This document shows, one piece after another, positions 13,290 to 21,439 of a stretch of 32,385 bases of DNA. Position numbers and translations under genes: made by a program. Location: positions 1-32,385 of the forward strand of contig DGSP01000019.1 of NCBI GenBank assembly GCA_002393555.1. Reading direction: 5' to 3'. The DNA comes from Prevotellaceae bacterium UBA4359. Lineage in GTDB: Bacteria > Bacteroidota > Bacteroidia > Bacteroidales > Bacteroidaceae. The notes under the pieces are model-generated. The model saw only the letters and a list, made by a program, of their open reading frames with translations, searched no databases and was not told where the DNA came from. The first letter of the stretch is position 1. Each line of letters opens with the position of its first letter.

Positions 13290-15490
13290 AGTTTGACAAG
13301 AAATATATCAACACACGTATTACGGTGATTGTGGTGCTGGCAGCCCTTGCGATGATTGCCATCATCACAAGTGCCATCTTGACGGCTACGGTGCAGAACG
13401 AAAAGTGGAAGGGGGTGGCGGCTATGAGTGTGAGCGACACGATGGTGCTGAAACCCAATCGGGGCAACATCCTGAGTGCCGACGGCCAGTTGATGGCCAG
13501 CAGCCTGCCTGACTACAAGGTGTATGTGGATTTCTTGAGCGGCATCGAGTGGTGGTATGACTCTCTCTCCACAGGCAAGAAGCAGAAACTGTATGACCCC
13601 GAGCAGTTGGCGAAAAAGGACTCCATGTGGATGGTGAACATGGACACGATTTGCAGCGGATTGGCCGAGATTTGTCCGCGCTATACGGCTGAGGAGTACA
13701 GGACGCACCTGGTGGAGGGGCTGGAAAAGCGGAAGAGATACTGGGAGGTGTGTCCGCGCACCATCTTGAACTTCATCCAGTATAACCAGTTGGTCAAACT
13801 GCCGATTTTCTGTCTGAAGAACCGCAACCGCAGCGGCATGGTGGTGGAAGAACGCAACAACCGCAACAAGCCTTTCGGTTCGTTGGCTCGACGCACGTTG
13901 GGCGAGATGTATGGTGCCAAAGACTCGGCGCGTTCGGGCTTGGAGTTGGCCTACGACTCCTTGCTTCGTGGCGAACCGGGCAAGGTGCATAACAAGAAAG
14001 TGTATAACAAGTACCTGTCTATCATCGACAAGGAACCCGTGGATGGCTACGACTTGGTGAGCACGATTGACGTGAGTATGCAGGACATCTGCGAGAGTGC
14101 CTTGCGCGAGAAACTCCACGAACTGGATGCCTCGATGGGTGTGGTGGTGCTGATGGAGGTGAAGACGGGCGACGTGAAGGCTATCGTGAACCTGATGCGC
14201 TATGACGATGGCGAGTATTATGAGGCAAGAAACTATGCGCTGGCTGCCTTGATGGAGCCAGGCTCTACCTTCAAGACGGCCTCCATTCTGGTGGCACTGG
14301 ACGATGGCTATATCAAGACTACCGACTTTGTGGATACGGGATGTGGTATCTGCAACATGTATGGGGCGATGATGAAAGACCACAACTGGCACCGTGGCGG
14401 CTATGGCACGATTGATGTGCCGCATGTGCTGATGGTGTCGAGCAACGTGGGTGTGAGCAAACTCATTGACAAATATTATCATAACCAACCCGAAAAGTTT
14501 GTGGAAGGCTTGCGCCGTGTGGGCATCGGCACTCCGCTGGGATTGCCTTTCGACGGTGCGGCTGACCCGCGAATCCGAATGCCGCACAAGGACAGCAGAG
14601 GTGGCTACAAAATGTCGGACAACTGGTCGGCTACGGCTTTGGCCTGGATGTCCATTGGCTACGAAACCCAGATTCCTCCTATCAGCACGGTGAGTTTCTA
14701 CAACGCCATTGCCAATAACGGCAAGATGGTGCGTCCGCGTTTTGTGAAAGGCATTTCGAGGAAAGGTGAGATGGTGGAGGAGTTTCCTGTGGAAGTGATT
14801 AAGCCGCACATTTGCAAACAGGCAGCCCTCGATGACATTCGCGGCATCCTTTACCGCGTGGTGAATGATAAGGACGGACTCGGAAAACGTGCGGGCAACC
14901 CTTACTTCCATGTGAGCGGAAAGACCGGAACAGCGCAGGTGGCAACGGGGGGAGGCTATAAGGCCGGACACAACGAACACTTGGTGAGTTTCTGTGGATT
15001 CTATCCATCAGAAGACCCGAAATATACCTGCATCGTGGCCATTCGTCATGCTTTCTATGTGGCGAGTGGCGGTGGACAGGCAGGTCCCGTGTTCTCGAAG
15101 ATTGCACAGCGCATCTACTCGAAGAACGTGACCACCGACATCAATCTGGCCAAAGACTCGACAGCGGTGTTTGTGCCAGGAGTGAAGAACGGCAACGTGA
15201 TAGCCGCTCAGTATGTGCTGAACAAGTTGGGCGTGAAGTCACAAGGTGGCAAAGGCTATGAGTGGGGGCAAGCATCGGCAGGCCGTGAGAGTGTGGAGTT
15301 TCAGCCCGTCAAAGTGAACGACGACATCGTGCCTAACGTGCTGGGCATGGGAGCGCGAGATGCCGTCTGCGCCTTGAGCAATCGGGGCCTGAGGGTGCGG
15401 ATGACAGGACGAGGAAAAGTGGTGGCTCAGAGCATTGCGAGTGGCAGCAGAGTGGAAAAAGGAAAGACTGTGAATCTGGAGTTGAGATAG
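13286..15490 (+). CDS. ftsI: septal peptidoglycan transpeptidase (class B PBP) with PASTA domain
   Basis: Crosslinks septal peptidoglycan; a penicillin target. The 734-residue protein has a short cytoplasmic end, one membrane helix (about 9-32), a dimerisation domain, and a transpeptidase domain. All three active-site motifs are visible: S327-TFK (nucleophile Ser327, Lys330), S385-S-N, and K546-TG. A C-terminal PASTA domain (about 675-734, DIVPNVLGMGARDAV to KTVNLELR) follows, common in Bacteroidota and Gram-positive homologues but absent in E. coli FtsI. It overlaps ftsL by 4 bases and is followed by murE after 41 bases. Partner proteins by context are FtsW and FtsL-FtsQ. Confidence 0.96.
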   Translation: MKFDKKYINTRITVIVVLAALAMIAIITSAILTATVQNEKWKGVAAMSVSDTMVLKPNRGNILSADGQLMASSLPDYKVYVDFLSGIEWWYDSLSTGKKQKLYDPEQLAKKDSMWMVNMDTICSGLAEICPRYTAEEYRTHLVEGLEKRKRYWEVCPRTILNFIQYNQLVKLPIFCLKNRNRSGMVVEERNNRNKPFGSLARRTLGEMYGAKDSARSGLELAYDSLLRGEPGKVHNKKVYNKYLSIIDKEPVDGYDLVSTIDVSMQDICESALREKLHELDASMGVVVLMEVKTGDVKAIVNLMRYDDGEYYEARNYALAALMEPGSTFKTASILVALDDGYIKTTDFVDTGCGICNMYGAMMKDHNWHRGGYGTIDVPHVLMVSSNVGVSKLIDKYYHNQPEKFVEGLRRVGIGTPLGLPFDGAADPRIRMPHKDSRGGYKMSDNWSATALAWMSIGYETQIPPISTVSFYNAIANNGKMVRPRFVKGISRKGEMVEEFPVEVIKPHICKQAALDDIRGILYRVVNDKDGLGKRAGNPYFHVSGKTGTAQVATGGGYKAGHNEHLVSFCGFYPSEDPKYTCIVAIRHAFYVASGGGQAGPVFSKIAQRIYSKNVTTDINLAKDSTAVFVPGVKNGNVIAAQYVLNKLGVKSQGGKGYEWGQASAGRESVEFQPVKVNDDIVPNVLGMGARDAVCALSNRGLRVRMTGRGKVVAQSIASGSRVEKGKTVNLELR

Positions 15491-15531
15491 TTGGGATGAT
15501 AATCAAAGAACTCAAATAAAAACGAAAGACA

Positions 15532-16977
15532 ATGAAACTGGAAAATCTCGTAAGCGAACTCAACGTTCTGGATGTGAGAGGCGACATGGAGCGCGACATC
15601 CGTGGCATACAGATAGACTCTCGCCAAATTGATGAAGGCCACCTTTTTGTGGCTGTGCGAGGAACAGTGGCAGATGGCCACAACTACATCGGCAAGGCTG
15701 TGGAGAAAGGAGCGACGGCGGTGCTGTGTGAGGAGTTTCCTGCCGATGTGAACGAAGGCGTGACCTATGTGAAAGTGGAGAACACGGAGCAGTCGGTGGG
15801 TCAGGTGGCCACCACCTTTTATGGCCATCCGACGGACAAACTGAAACTGGTGGGTGTGACGGGCACAAACGGCAAGACCACCATAGCCACTGTGCTTTAC
15901 GAACTGTTTCGCCACATGGGCCATAAGGCAGGACTCCTTTCCACCGTGTGCAACTACATTGATGGCGAGGCCATCCCGACCGAACACACTACACCCGACC
16001 CCATCACGCTGAATGCCCTCTTGGCACGTATGGTTGAGGCTGGATGCGAGTATGCCTTCATGGAGGTGAGCAGCCACAGCATCGTGCAGAACCGCATTGG
16101 AGGCTTGAAGTTTGTGGGTGGGCTGTTCACGAACATCACTCGCGACCATCTCGACTATCACAAGACCTTTGAGAACTACATCAAGGCCAAGAAACTTTTC
16201 TTCGACCGCTTGCCAGCCGATGCCTTTGCCATCACCAATGCCGACGACAAGAACGGTATGGTGATGGTGCAGAACACGAAGGCGACCGTGAAGACCTACT
16301 CGGTACAGAGTCCTGCCGACTTCAGGGCAAAGATTATCGAGTGCCATTTTGAGGGTATGTATCTCAACATCAACGGCAAGGAAGTGGGAGTGCAGTTCAT
16401 CGGCAAGTTCAATGTGAGCAATCTGCTGGCTGTCTATGGTGCGGCCATCATGCTGGGCAAGGATGAGCAGGAGGTGCTGGTGGCGTTGAGCGCCATGAAG
16501 CCTGTCAATGGCCGTTTCGAGGCTTTGCGTTCCCCTTCGGGCTATACGGCCATTGTCGATTATGCCCACACACCCGATGCCTTGGAGAATGTGCTCAACG
16601 CCATTCATGGTGTGCTTGAAGGAAAGGGTGAGGTCATCACCGTGTGTGGTGCTGGCGGCAATCGCGACAAAGGCAAGCGTCCGCTCATGGCCCGTGAGGC
16701 TGTGAAGCAGAGCGACCGTGTCATCATCACCAGCGACAATCCGCGCTTTGAGGAGCCGCAGGACATCATCAACGACATGCTGGCAGGGCTGGACGACGAG
16801 CAGATGAAGAAAGTCATTGCCATCGTTGACCGTCGGCAAGCCATCAAGACGGCCTGCATGATGGCCAAGTCAGGCGATGTCATCCTCATTGCGGGCAAGG
16901 GCCACGAGGACTATCAGGACGTGAAGGGCGTGAAGCATCACTTTGACGACAAAGAAGAGGTGAGGGCTTGCTTTTAG
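15532..16977 (+). CDS. murE: UDP-MurNAc-tripeptide ligase MurE (diaminopimelate type)
   Basis: Adds the third residue of the stem peptide to UDP-MurNAc-L-Ala-D-Glu, in the cytoplasm. The 481-residue protein has the three Mur-ligase domains, the ATP loop GTNGKTT (111-117), TTPDP, and the C-terminal DNPR motif (402-405, SDNPRFEEP). In MurE, DNPR contacts meso-diaminopimelate, while lysine-adding enzymes have other residues there, so the stem peptide is predicted to contain meso-DAP. It lies third from last before the lipid step and is followed by an 86-base spacer with a tandem repeat. Confidence 0.96.
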   Translation: MKLENLVSELNVLDVRGDMERDIRGIQIDSRQIDEGHLFVAVRGTVADGHNYIGKAVEKGATAVLCEEFPADVNEGVTYVKVENTEQSVGQVATTFYGHPTDKLKLVGVTGTNGKTTIATVLYELFRHMGHKAGLLSTVCNYIDGEAIPTEHTTPDPITLNALLARMVEAGCEYAFMEVSSHSIVQNRIGGLKFVGGLFTNITRDHLDYHKTFENYIKAKKLFFDRLPADAFAITNADDKNGMVMVQNTKATVKTYSVQSPADFRAKIIECHFEGMYLNINGKEVGVQFIGKFNVSNLLAVYGAAIMLGKDEQEVLVALSAMKPVNGRFEALRSPSGYTAIVDYAHTPDALENVLNAIHGVLEGKGEVITVCGAGGNRDKGKRPLMAREAVKQSDRVIITSDNPRFEEPQDIINDMLAGLDDEQMKKVIAIVDRRQAIKTACMMAKSGDVILIAGKGHEDYQDVKGVKHHFDDKEEVRACF

Positions 16978-16982
16978 AATTA

Positions 16983-17010
16983 AGGATTGAGAATTGAGGA
17001 TTGAGAATTG
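16983..17010 (+). repeat. 14-bp perfect tandem duplication in the murE-mraY spacer
   Basis: AGGATTGAGAATTG occurs twice in a row (16983-16996 and 16997-17010), followed by two looser copies of the TTGAG motif. Such ATTGAGAATTGA-type runs could vary in copy number between strains. No terminator or promoter is evident in the spacer, so murE and mraY are likely co-transcribed. Confidence 0.7.
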
Positions 17011-17063
17011 AAAGTTGAGGGTTGATGATGAGAGGATGATGTTTTACATTATTATATAGAAAA

Positions 17064-18323
17064 ATGTTATATCACTTATTCCAATATTTAGACGGAGTTG
17101 ACATTCCCGGTGCGGGCATGTTTGGTTATGTGTCCTTCCGGGCATTAGCATCGCTGATTCTCTCGCTGTTCATCTCGATGGTGGCAGGTGAGTATTTCAT
17201 CAAGTATATGCGCCGGAAGAAGCACATTGAAGAGGCGCGCGATGCCTCCATCGACCCCTATGGTGTGCAGAAGAAAGGCGTTCCCTCGATGGGCGGTGTC
17301 GTCATTTTGGCGGCTGTGCTGGTGCCAGCCCTGTTTCTGGGACGGCTTGACAATGTCTATATGATTTTGCTGATAGCCACCATCGCCTTCTTTGGTGTGG
17401 TCGGTTTTTGGGACGACCTGATTAAGTTGCGCGGCAACAAGGACGGTCTTCCGCCTCGCTTGAAGATGCTGGCACAGTTGGTGTTCGGCATCTGCGTCGG
17501 CCTGACCCTCTGGCTCAGCCCCGATGCTGTGGTGCGCGAGAATGTGGAGCGGGAGTTGGGCGACAAAGTGGAGGTCTATCATAAGAGTGAGGCCCGAAAG
17601 AGCACGGTCACGACGGTTCCCTTCGTGAAGAGCAACAACATCGACTACTACGAAGTTTTCTCCTTCATTCAGGACGGCAAGACGAAACGTGCCTGTGGAT
17701 GGATTCTCTTTGTGCTCGTCACCACGTTCGTCATTTCGGCGGTGAGCAACGGGGCCAACCTCAACGACGGCATGGATGGCATGTGTGCCGGCAACTCCGC
17801 CATCATCGGTGTGGCGTTGGGCATTCTGGCTTATGTGAGTGGCCACATCCGCTTTGCCGACTACCTCAACGTCATGTACATACCTGGTTCGGAAGAGGTC
17901 GTGGTGTTCCTTAGTGCCTTCGTCGGTGCGCTGGTCGGTTTCCTTTGGTACAATGCCTATCCCGCCAAGGTCTTCATGGGCGATACCGGCAGTCTTGCTA
18001 TTGGCGGTGTGATAGGTGTCACAGCCGTCATCATTCACAAGGAACTCCTGCTCCCCATCCTGTGTGGCATCTTTCTGATGGAAAGCGTCTCCGTCATCCT
18101 TCAGGTGGCCTACGCCAAGAAGGGCAACAAGCGTGGCGAGAAGTGGAGAGTGTTCAAGCGGGCGCCCTTCCACGACCACTATCGTCAGCGCATGGAGGAT
18201 GGGGTGAAGTATCTCATCAAGCGGCCACATGGGTTGCTTTTTGAGTCGATGATTACGACGCGCTTCTGGATTGTCACCATCCTGTTGGCTGCCATCACCA
18301 TCATCACGCTGAAGATTCGCTGA
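17064..18323 (+). CDS. mraY: phospho-N-acetylmuramoyl-pentapeptide transferase MraY
   Basis: Integral membrane enzyme that transfers phospho-MurNAc-pentapeptide to undecaprenyl phosphate, forming lipid I. The 419-residue protein has about ten membrane helices and the family motifs: DDLIK (near 117), NLNDGMDG (232-239), FMGDTGSLAIGG, and RAPFHDHY with H370-D371-H372 in place of the E. coli HHH triplet. It is about 60 residues longer than E. coli MraY; the excess is a hydrophilic insert (about 152-206) between two membrane helices, SPDAVVRENVERE to DGKTKRACG. Such an insert is, to my knowledge, common in Bacteroidota. murD follows after 39 bases. Confidence 0.96.
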   Translation: MLYHLFQYLDGVDIPGAGMFGYVSFRALASLILSLFISMVAGEYFIKYMRRKKHIEEARDASIDPYGVQKKGVPSMGGVVILAAVLVPALFLGRLDNVYMILLIATIAFFGVVGFWDDLIKLRGNKDGLPPRLKMLAQLVFGICVGLTLWLSPDAVVRENVERELGDKVEVYHKSEARKSTVTTVPFVKSNNIDYYEVFSFIQDGKTKRACGWILFVLVTTFVISAVSNGANLNDGMDGMCAGNSAIIGVALGILAYVSGHIRFADYLNVMYIPGSEEVVVFLSAFVGALVGFLWYNAYPAKVFMGDTGSLAIGGVIGVTAVIIHKELLLPILCGIFLMESVSVILQVAYAKKGNKRGEKWRVFKRAPFHDHYRQRMEDGVKYLIKRPHGLLFESMITTRFWIVTILLAAITIITLKIR

Positions 18324-18362
18324 GAAAAACAATTGAAGAACAGATAAAAATCCAAAGATAGC

Positions 18363-19694
18363 ATGAAAAGAATTGTCGTACTTGGAGCAGGTGAGAGTGG
18401 CGCAGGAGCCGCCGTTCTGGCCAAGAAAGAAGGTTTCGATGTGTTTGTGAGCGACATGTCGATGATTAAGGATAAGTATAAGAAACTGCTCAACGACCAC
18501 GAAATCGTGTGGGAGGAAGGGCAGCACACGGAGTCGCTCATTCTCAATGCCGACGAAATTATCAAGAGCCCTGGCATTCCCGACAATGCGCCGATGATTC
18601 AGAAGGTGAAGGCAAAGCAGATTCCCATCATTTCCGAGATTGAGTTTGCCGGACGCTACACACACGCCAAGATGATTTGCATCACGGGCAGTAACGGCAA
18701 GACCACTACGACCTCGCTCATCTACCACATCCTCAAGCATGCAGGCTACAATGTCGGCCTGGCCGGCAACATCGGCAGCAGCCTTGCCCTGCAGGTGGCA
18801 GAGGAACAGCATGACTACTACGTCATCGAACTGAGCAGTTTCCAACTCGACAATATGTACGACTTCAAGGCCGACATTGCCGTGCTGATGAACATCACGC
18901 CCGACCACCTGGACCGCTACGATTTCAAGATGCAGAACTATGTTGATGCCAAGATGCGCATCATCCAGAATCAGACTCCGCAGGATGCCTTCGTCTTCTG
19001 GAACGACGACCCCATCGTGGCCGAGGAACTGAAGAAGTACAACATCAAGGCGCGCCTCTGCCCCTTCAGCGAGTTCAAGTCGGGCAGCGTGATTGGCTAT
19101 GTGGATAAGGACGAATACGTGATTGAAGGCCCCACGCCCTTCAACATGGAGCAGGAGGAATTGGCCCTGCGCGGAAAGCATAACCTCTACAACTCCCTCG
19201 CTGCCGGCATCACAGCCGACTTGGCTGGTGTGAGCAACGAGAAAATTCGCGAGGGCCTCAAGACCTTCGAGGGCGTGGAACATCGTTTGGAGAAGGCGGG
19301 CCGAGTGAGAGGCGTGGAGTTCATCAACGACTCCAAAGCCACCAATGTCAATGCCTGCTGGTATGCGCTGGACAGCATGCGCACCCCCGTGGTCCTCATC
19401 CTGGGCGGTAAGGACAAGGGCAACGACTACTCCGAGATTTTTGACCTCGTCCGCGAGAAGTGCATCGGCCTCGTCTTCCTTGGTGTCGATAACTCCAAAC
19501 TGCATGCGGCATTCGACGGTTTTGGCATCCCCATTGCCGATGTGCGGAGCATGAAAGACTGTGTGGATGAGTGCTACAAGATGGCCAAACCGGGCAGCAC
19601 CGTGTTGCTCAGTCCCTGCTGCGCCAGTTTCGACCTCTTCAAGAACATGGAAGACCGGGGCGAGCAGTTCAAGGAGTGCGTGAAGAACCTTTAG
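18363..19694 (+). CDS. murD: UDP-N-acetylmuramoylalanine--D-glutamate ligase
   Basis: Adds D-glutamate to UDP-MurNAc-L-Ala, the second stem-peptide residue. The 443-residue protein starts with a Rossmann-type UDP domain (MKRIVVLGAGESGAGAAVLA). It continues with the ATP loop GSNGKTTTT (from 109), ELSSFQLDNM, NITPDHLDRYD and HNLYNSLAA, and ends in the C-terminal domain with FINDSKATN, GGKDKG and LLSPCCASFDLF. All match MurD rather than MurC or MurE. It lies between mraY and ftsW; the following 237 bases hold a palindrome array but no convincing gene. Confidence 0.97.
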   Translation: MKRIVVLGAGESGAGAAVLAKKEGFDVFVSDMSMIKDKYKKLLNDHEIVWEEGQHTESLILNADEIIKSPGIPDNAPMIQKVKAKQIPIISEIEFAGRYTHAKMICITGSNGKTTTTSLIYHILKHAGYNVGLAGNIGSSLALQVAEEQHDYYVIELSSFQLDNMYDFKADIAVLMNITPDHLDRYDFKMQNYVDAKMRIIQNQTPQDAFVFWNDDPIVAEELKKYNIKARLCPFSEFKSGSVIGYVDKDEYVIEGPTPFNMEQEELALRGKHNLYNSLAAGITADLAGVSNEKIREGLKTFEGVEHRLEKAGRVRGVEFINDSKATNVNACWYALDSMRTPVVLILGGKDKGNDYSEIFDLVREKCIGLVFLGVDNSKLHAAFDGFGIPIADVRSMKDCVDECYKMAKPGSTVLLSPCCASFDLFKNMEDRGEQFKECVKNL

Positions 19695-19715
19695 CGAGGA
19701 AGGAGAAAAGCCATG

Positions 19716-19819
19716 AGTACTCCAAATAGTGCTTCTTCAAAAGTACTGGAGTACTCCTTCGGCAGTACTGAAGTACTTTCGAATCGGTATTGCAGTACTT
19801 TCGAAGAAGTACTGAAGAC
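19716..19819. repeat. 22-bp-period array of AGTACT palindromes upstream of ftsW
   Basis: Seven perfect AGTACT hexamers lie at 19716, 19742, 19750, 19764, 19772, 19794 and 19808. From 19742 on they fall into a 22-bp unit of the form AGTACTGAAGTACTTTCGAA repeated about four times (units start near 19742, 19764, 19786 and 19808), with degenerate copies at the edges. An open frame of 61 codons runs through it but reads as repeat. Confidence 0.8.
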
Positions 19820-19861
19820 TTGGCGTCAGCAGTTCTGGAGTGGAAATGACGAGAGGAAAAT

Positions 19862-19904
19862 AGTGGGAAAATGTGAGGAAAAAAGTGGGAAAGTGTGAGA
19901 AAAA
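19862..19904 (+). repeat. 22-bp direct repeat just upstream of ftsW
   Basis: AGTGGGAAAATGTGAGG and AGTGGGAAAGTGTGAGA lie 22 bases apart, each followed by A-runs. They end about 28 bases before the ftsW ATG. The internal spacing TGGGA to TGAGG and TGGGA to TGAGA is 10 bases, loosely like the candidate MraZ boxes before mraZ, though the match is weaker. Confidence 0.5.
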
Positions 19905-19931
19905 TGAAAACAATAAAAGACTGAAAGAGAT

Positions 19932-21260
19932 ATGGGAAAATTTGTGAGTCGTATATTAGGCGGCGACCTCTTCAAGGGGGACCGGGGCGTGTGGATGATT
20001 TACTTCTTCCTCTGCATGATTTCGCTGGTGGAAGTGTATAGCGCATCGAGCCGACTGACTTTCGAGGGTGGACACCACTGGGGACCGATGGTCAGCCAGG
20101 CAGGATTTCTTTTGCTGGGACTGATTATCATTCTCTTTGTCCACCGCATCCCCTGCAAGTGGTTCATGCTTTTCCCCTTCGTCCTCCTTCCCGTGGCGGT
20201 GATGCTGCTGCTCATGGCCGTGTTGGGTGGGGGCGAGATTAACGGCACCAACCGTTGGCTCAGCATCGGCTCCATCAGTTTCCAGCCTTCGGAGGTGGCG
20301 AAAGCGGCTCTGCTGATGACGACGGCTGTCGTGCTGGCCAAGACGCAGACGGAGCGTGAAGACTACGTGCGCGGCAAGAAGCGGAAAGTGGTGGGTGCCA
20401 TCAAGGGCAAACGCTACTTGGCATTCGCCATTGTGGGCGGTGCCGCCCTGCTCGTTTGTGGTCTGATTGTCATGGATAACGTATCGACGGCGTTGATGCT
20501 GTTTGCGGTTGTCGTGGTGATGATGTTTGTGGGCCAAGTGCCCAACGACCTTATGTTCAAGGGCTTGGCGGTCGTTTTCGCCTTAGGGGCTATTTTTGTG
20601 CTGACAGCCATCGCCGTGCCAGAAACCACCTGGAACAACATCCCCGGATGCAAGCGCGTGGTGACGGTGAAGCACCGCATTGAGCGCAAACTGCACATCA
20701 GCGATGCCAAAGACCCGAAAAAGGCGAACAAGACCGACACGCAAGTCTTGCTCGACGACGAGAACTCTCAGTCCACCTATGCCTCGATTGCCATCGCCAA
20801 CTCCGACGTGATAGGCTTGGGTCCTGGCAACTCCATCCAGCGCGACTTCCTGCAACATGCTGAGTCCGACTTCATCTATGCCATCATCGTGGAGGAACTG
20901 GGTATCGGCGGTGCCATTTTCGTCGCATTTCTCTATCTGGCACTGCTTATCCGCGTGGGACGAATAGCGCAGAAATGCACCAGTTTCTTCCCGGCCTATC
21001 TGGTGCTGAGTTTCGGCATCATGATGGTGTTGCAGGCGTTCGTCAACATGAGCGTGGCCGTGGGACTGGCACCCGTGACTGGCCAGACGTTGCCGCTCAT
21101 CAGCAAGGGCGGAACCTCCATCCTCATCACGAGTTTCTACATTGGTGTCATCCTCAGCGTGAGCCGCTATGCGGAGAAAAAGGAACAGAACGCCCCGTTG
21201 GTGGAAGCCGTTCCGAATGGCGAAACCAGCGAGTATTATACAGACGGTGCCATGTCCTGA
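19932..21260 (+). CDS. ftsW: septal peptidoglycan polymerase FtsW (SEDS family)
   Basis: Membrane glycosyltransferase that polymerises lipid II at the septum, working with the class B PBP FtsI. The 442-residue protein has about ten membrane helices and the SEDS hallmarks: NGTNRWLSIGSISFQPSEVAK in the first half and the family segment HAESDFIYAIIVEELG followed later by GLAPVTGQTLPLISKGGTS. A soluble segment with many charged residues (near 240-280, KHRIERKLHISDAKDPKKAN) is the large extracytoplasmic loop. It follows murD after a 237-base repeat-bearing spacer, so it may have its own promoter or regulation. Confidence 0.96.
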   Translation: MGKFVSRILGGDLFKGDRGVWMIYFFLCMISLVEVYSASSRLTFEGGHHWGPMVSQAGFLLLGLIIILFVHRIPCKWFMLFPFVLLPVAVMLLLMAVLGGGEINGTNRWLSIGSISFQPSEVAKAALLMTTAVVLAKTQTEREDYVRGKKRKVVGAIKGKRYLAFAIVGGAALLVCGLIVMDNVSTALMLFAVVVVMMFVGQVPNDLMFKGLAVVFALGAIFVLTAIAVPETTWNNIPGCKRVVTVKHRIERKLHISDAKDPKKANKTDTQVLLDDENSQSTYASIAIANSDVIGLGPGNSIQRDFLQHAESDFIYAIIVEELGIGGAIFVAFLYLALLIRVGRIAQKCTSFFPAYLVLSFGIMMVLQAFVNMSVAVGLAPVTGQTLPLISKGGTSILITSFYIGVILSVSRYAEKKEQNAPLVEAVPNGETSEYYTDGAMS

Positions 21261-21392
21261 GCGGAGGGACTGTCTGGCGCGGAAAAAAGTGAGTGTTCTT
21301 GCACAGTGGCGAAACGGGACGCGATGGTGCTTTTTGAACGTTAAATAAGTGATTTTTAGCAGATTTATGGTGGGCAATCCACGAATTATTTG

Positions 21393-21400
21393 TATATTTG
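21393..21400 (+). promoter_or_regulatory. internal promoter -7 element before murG
   Basis: TATATTTG is an exact match to TAnnTTTG and lies 39 bases before the murG ATG. The surrounding GTATATTTGC-CATTC is nearly identical to the mraZ promoter. There is no clear TTTG at -33. The 179-base ftsW-murG gap supports a second transcription start within the cluster. Confidence 0.6.
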
Positions 21401-21439
21401 CCCATTCATTGAAACAACAAAGAAATAGCATTGCGGAAA

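Noticed and set aside
12956..14980. Long minus-strand open frame of 674 codons opposite ftsL and ftsI
   Set aside because: ftsI on plus shows all active-site motifs. The minus frame is His/Arg-rich shadow sequence. The same applies to the 786-codon frame opposite mraY and murD.
18171..18179. MraY with His-Asp-His in place of His-His-His as a broken active site
   Set aside because: The catalytic aspartates (DD near 117, D235 and D238) are intact, and I believe this variant is usual in Bacteroidota MraY, so loss of activity is unlikely.
19713..19898. A 61-codon open frame with an AGGAG-like sequence before its ATG, upstream of ftsW
   Set aside because: It runs straight through the 22-bp AGTACT array and the following direct repeat, so its peptide is a translated repeat (VLEYS / STEVLS / STFEEVLK) and not a gene-like protein.
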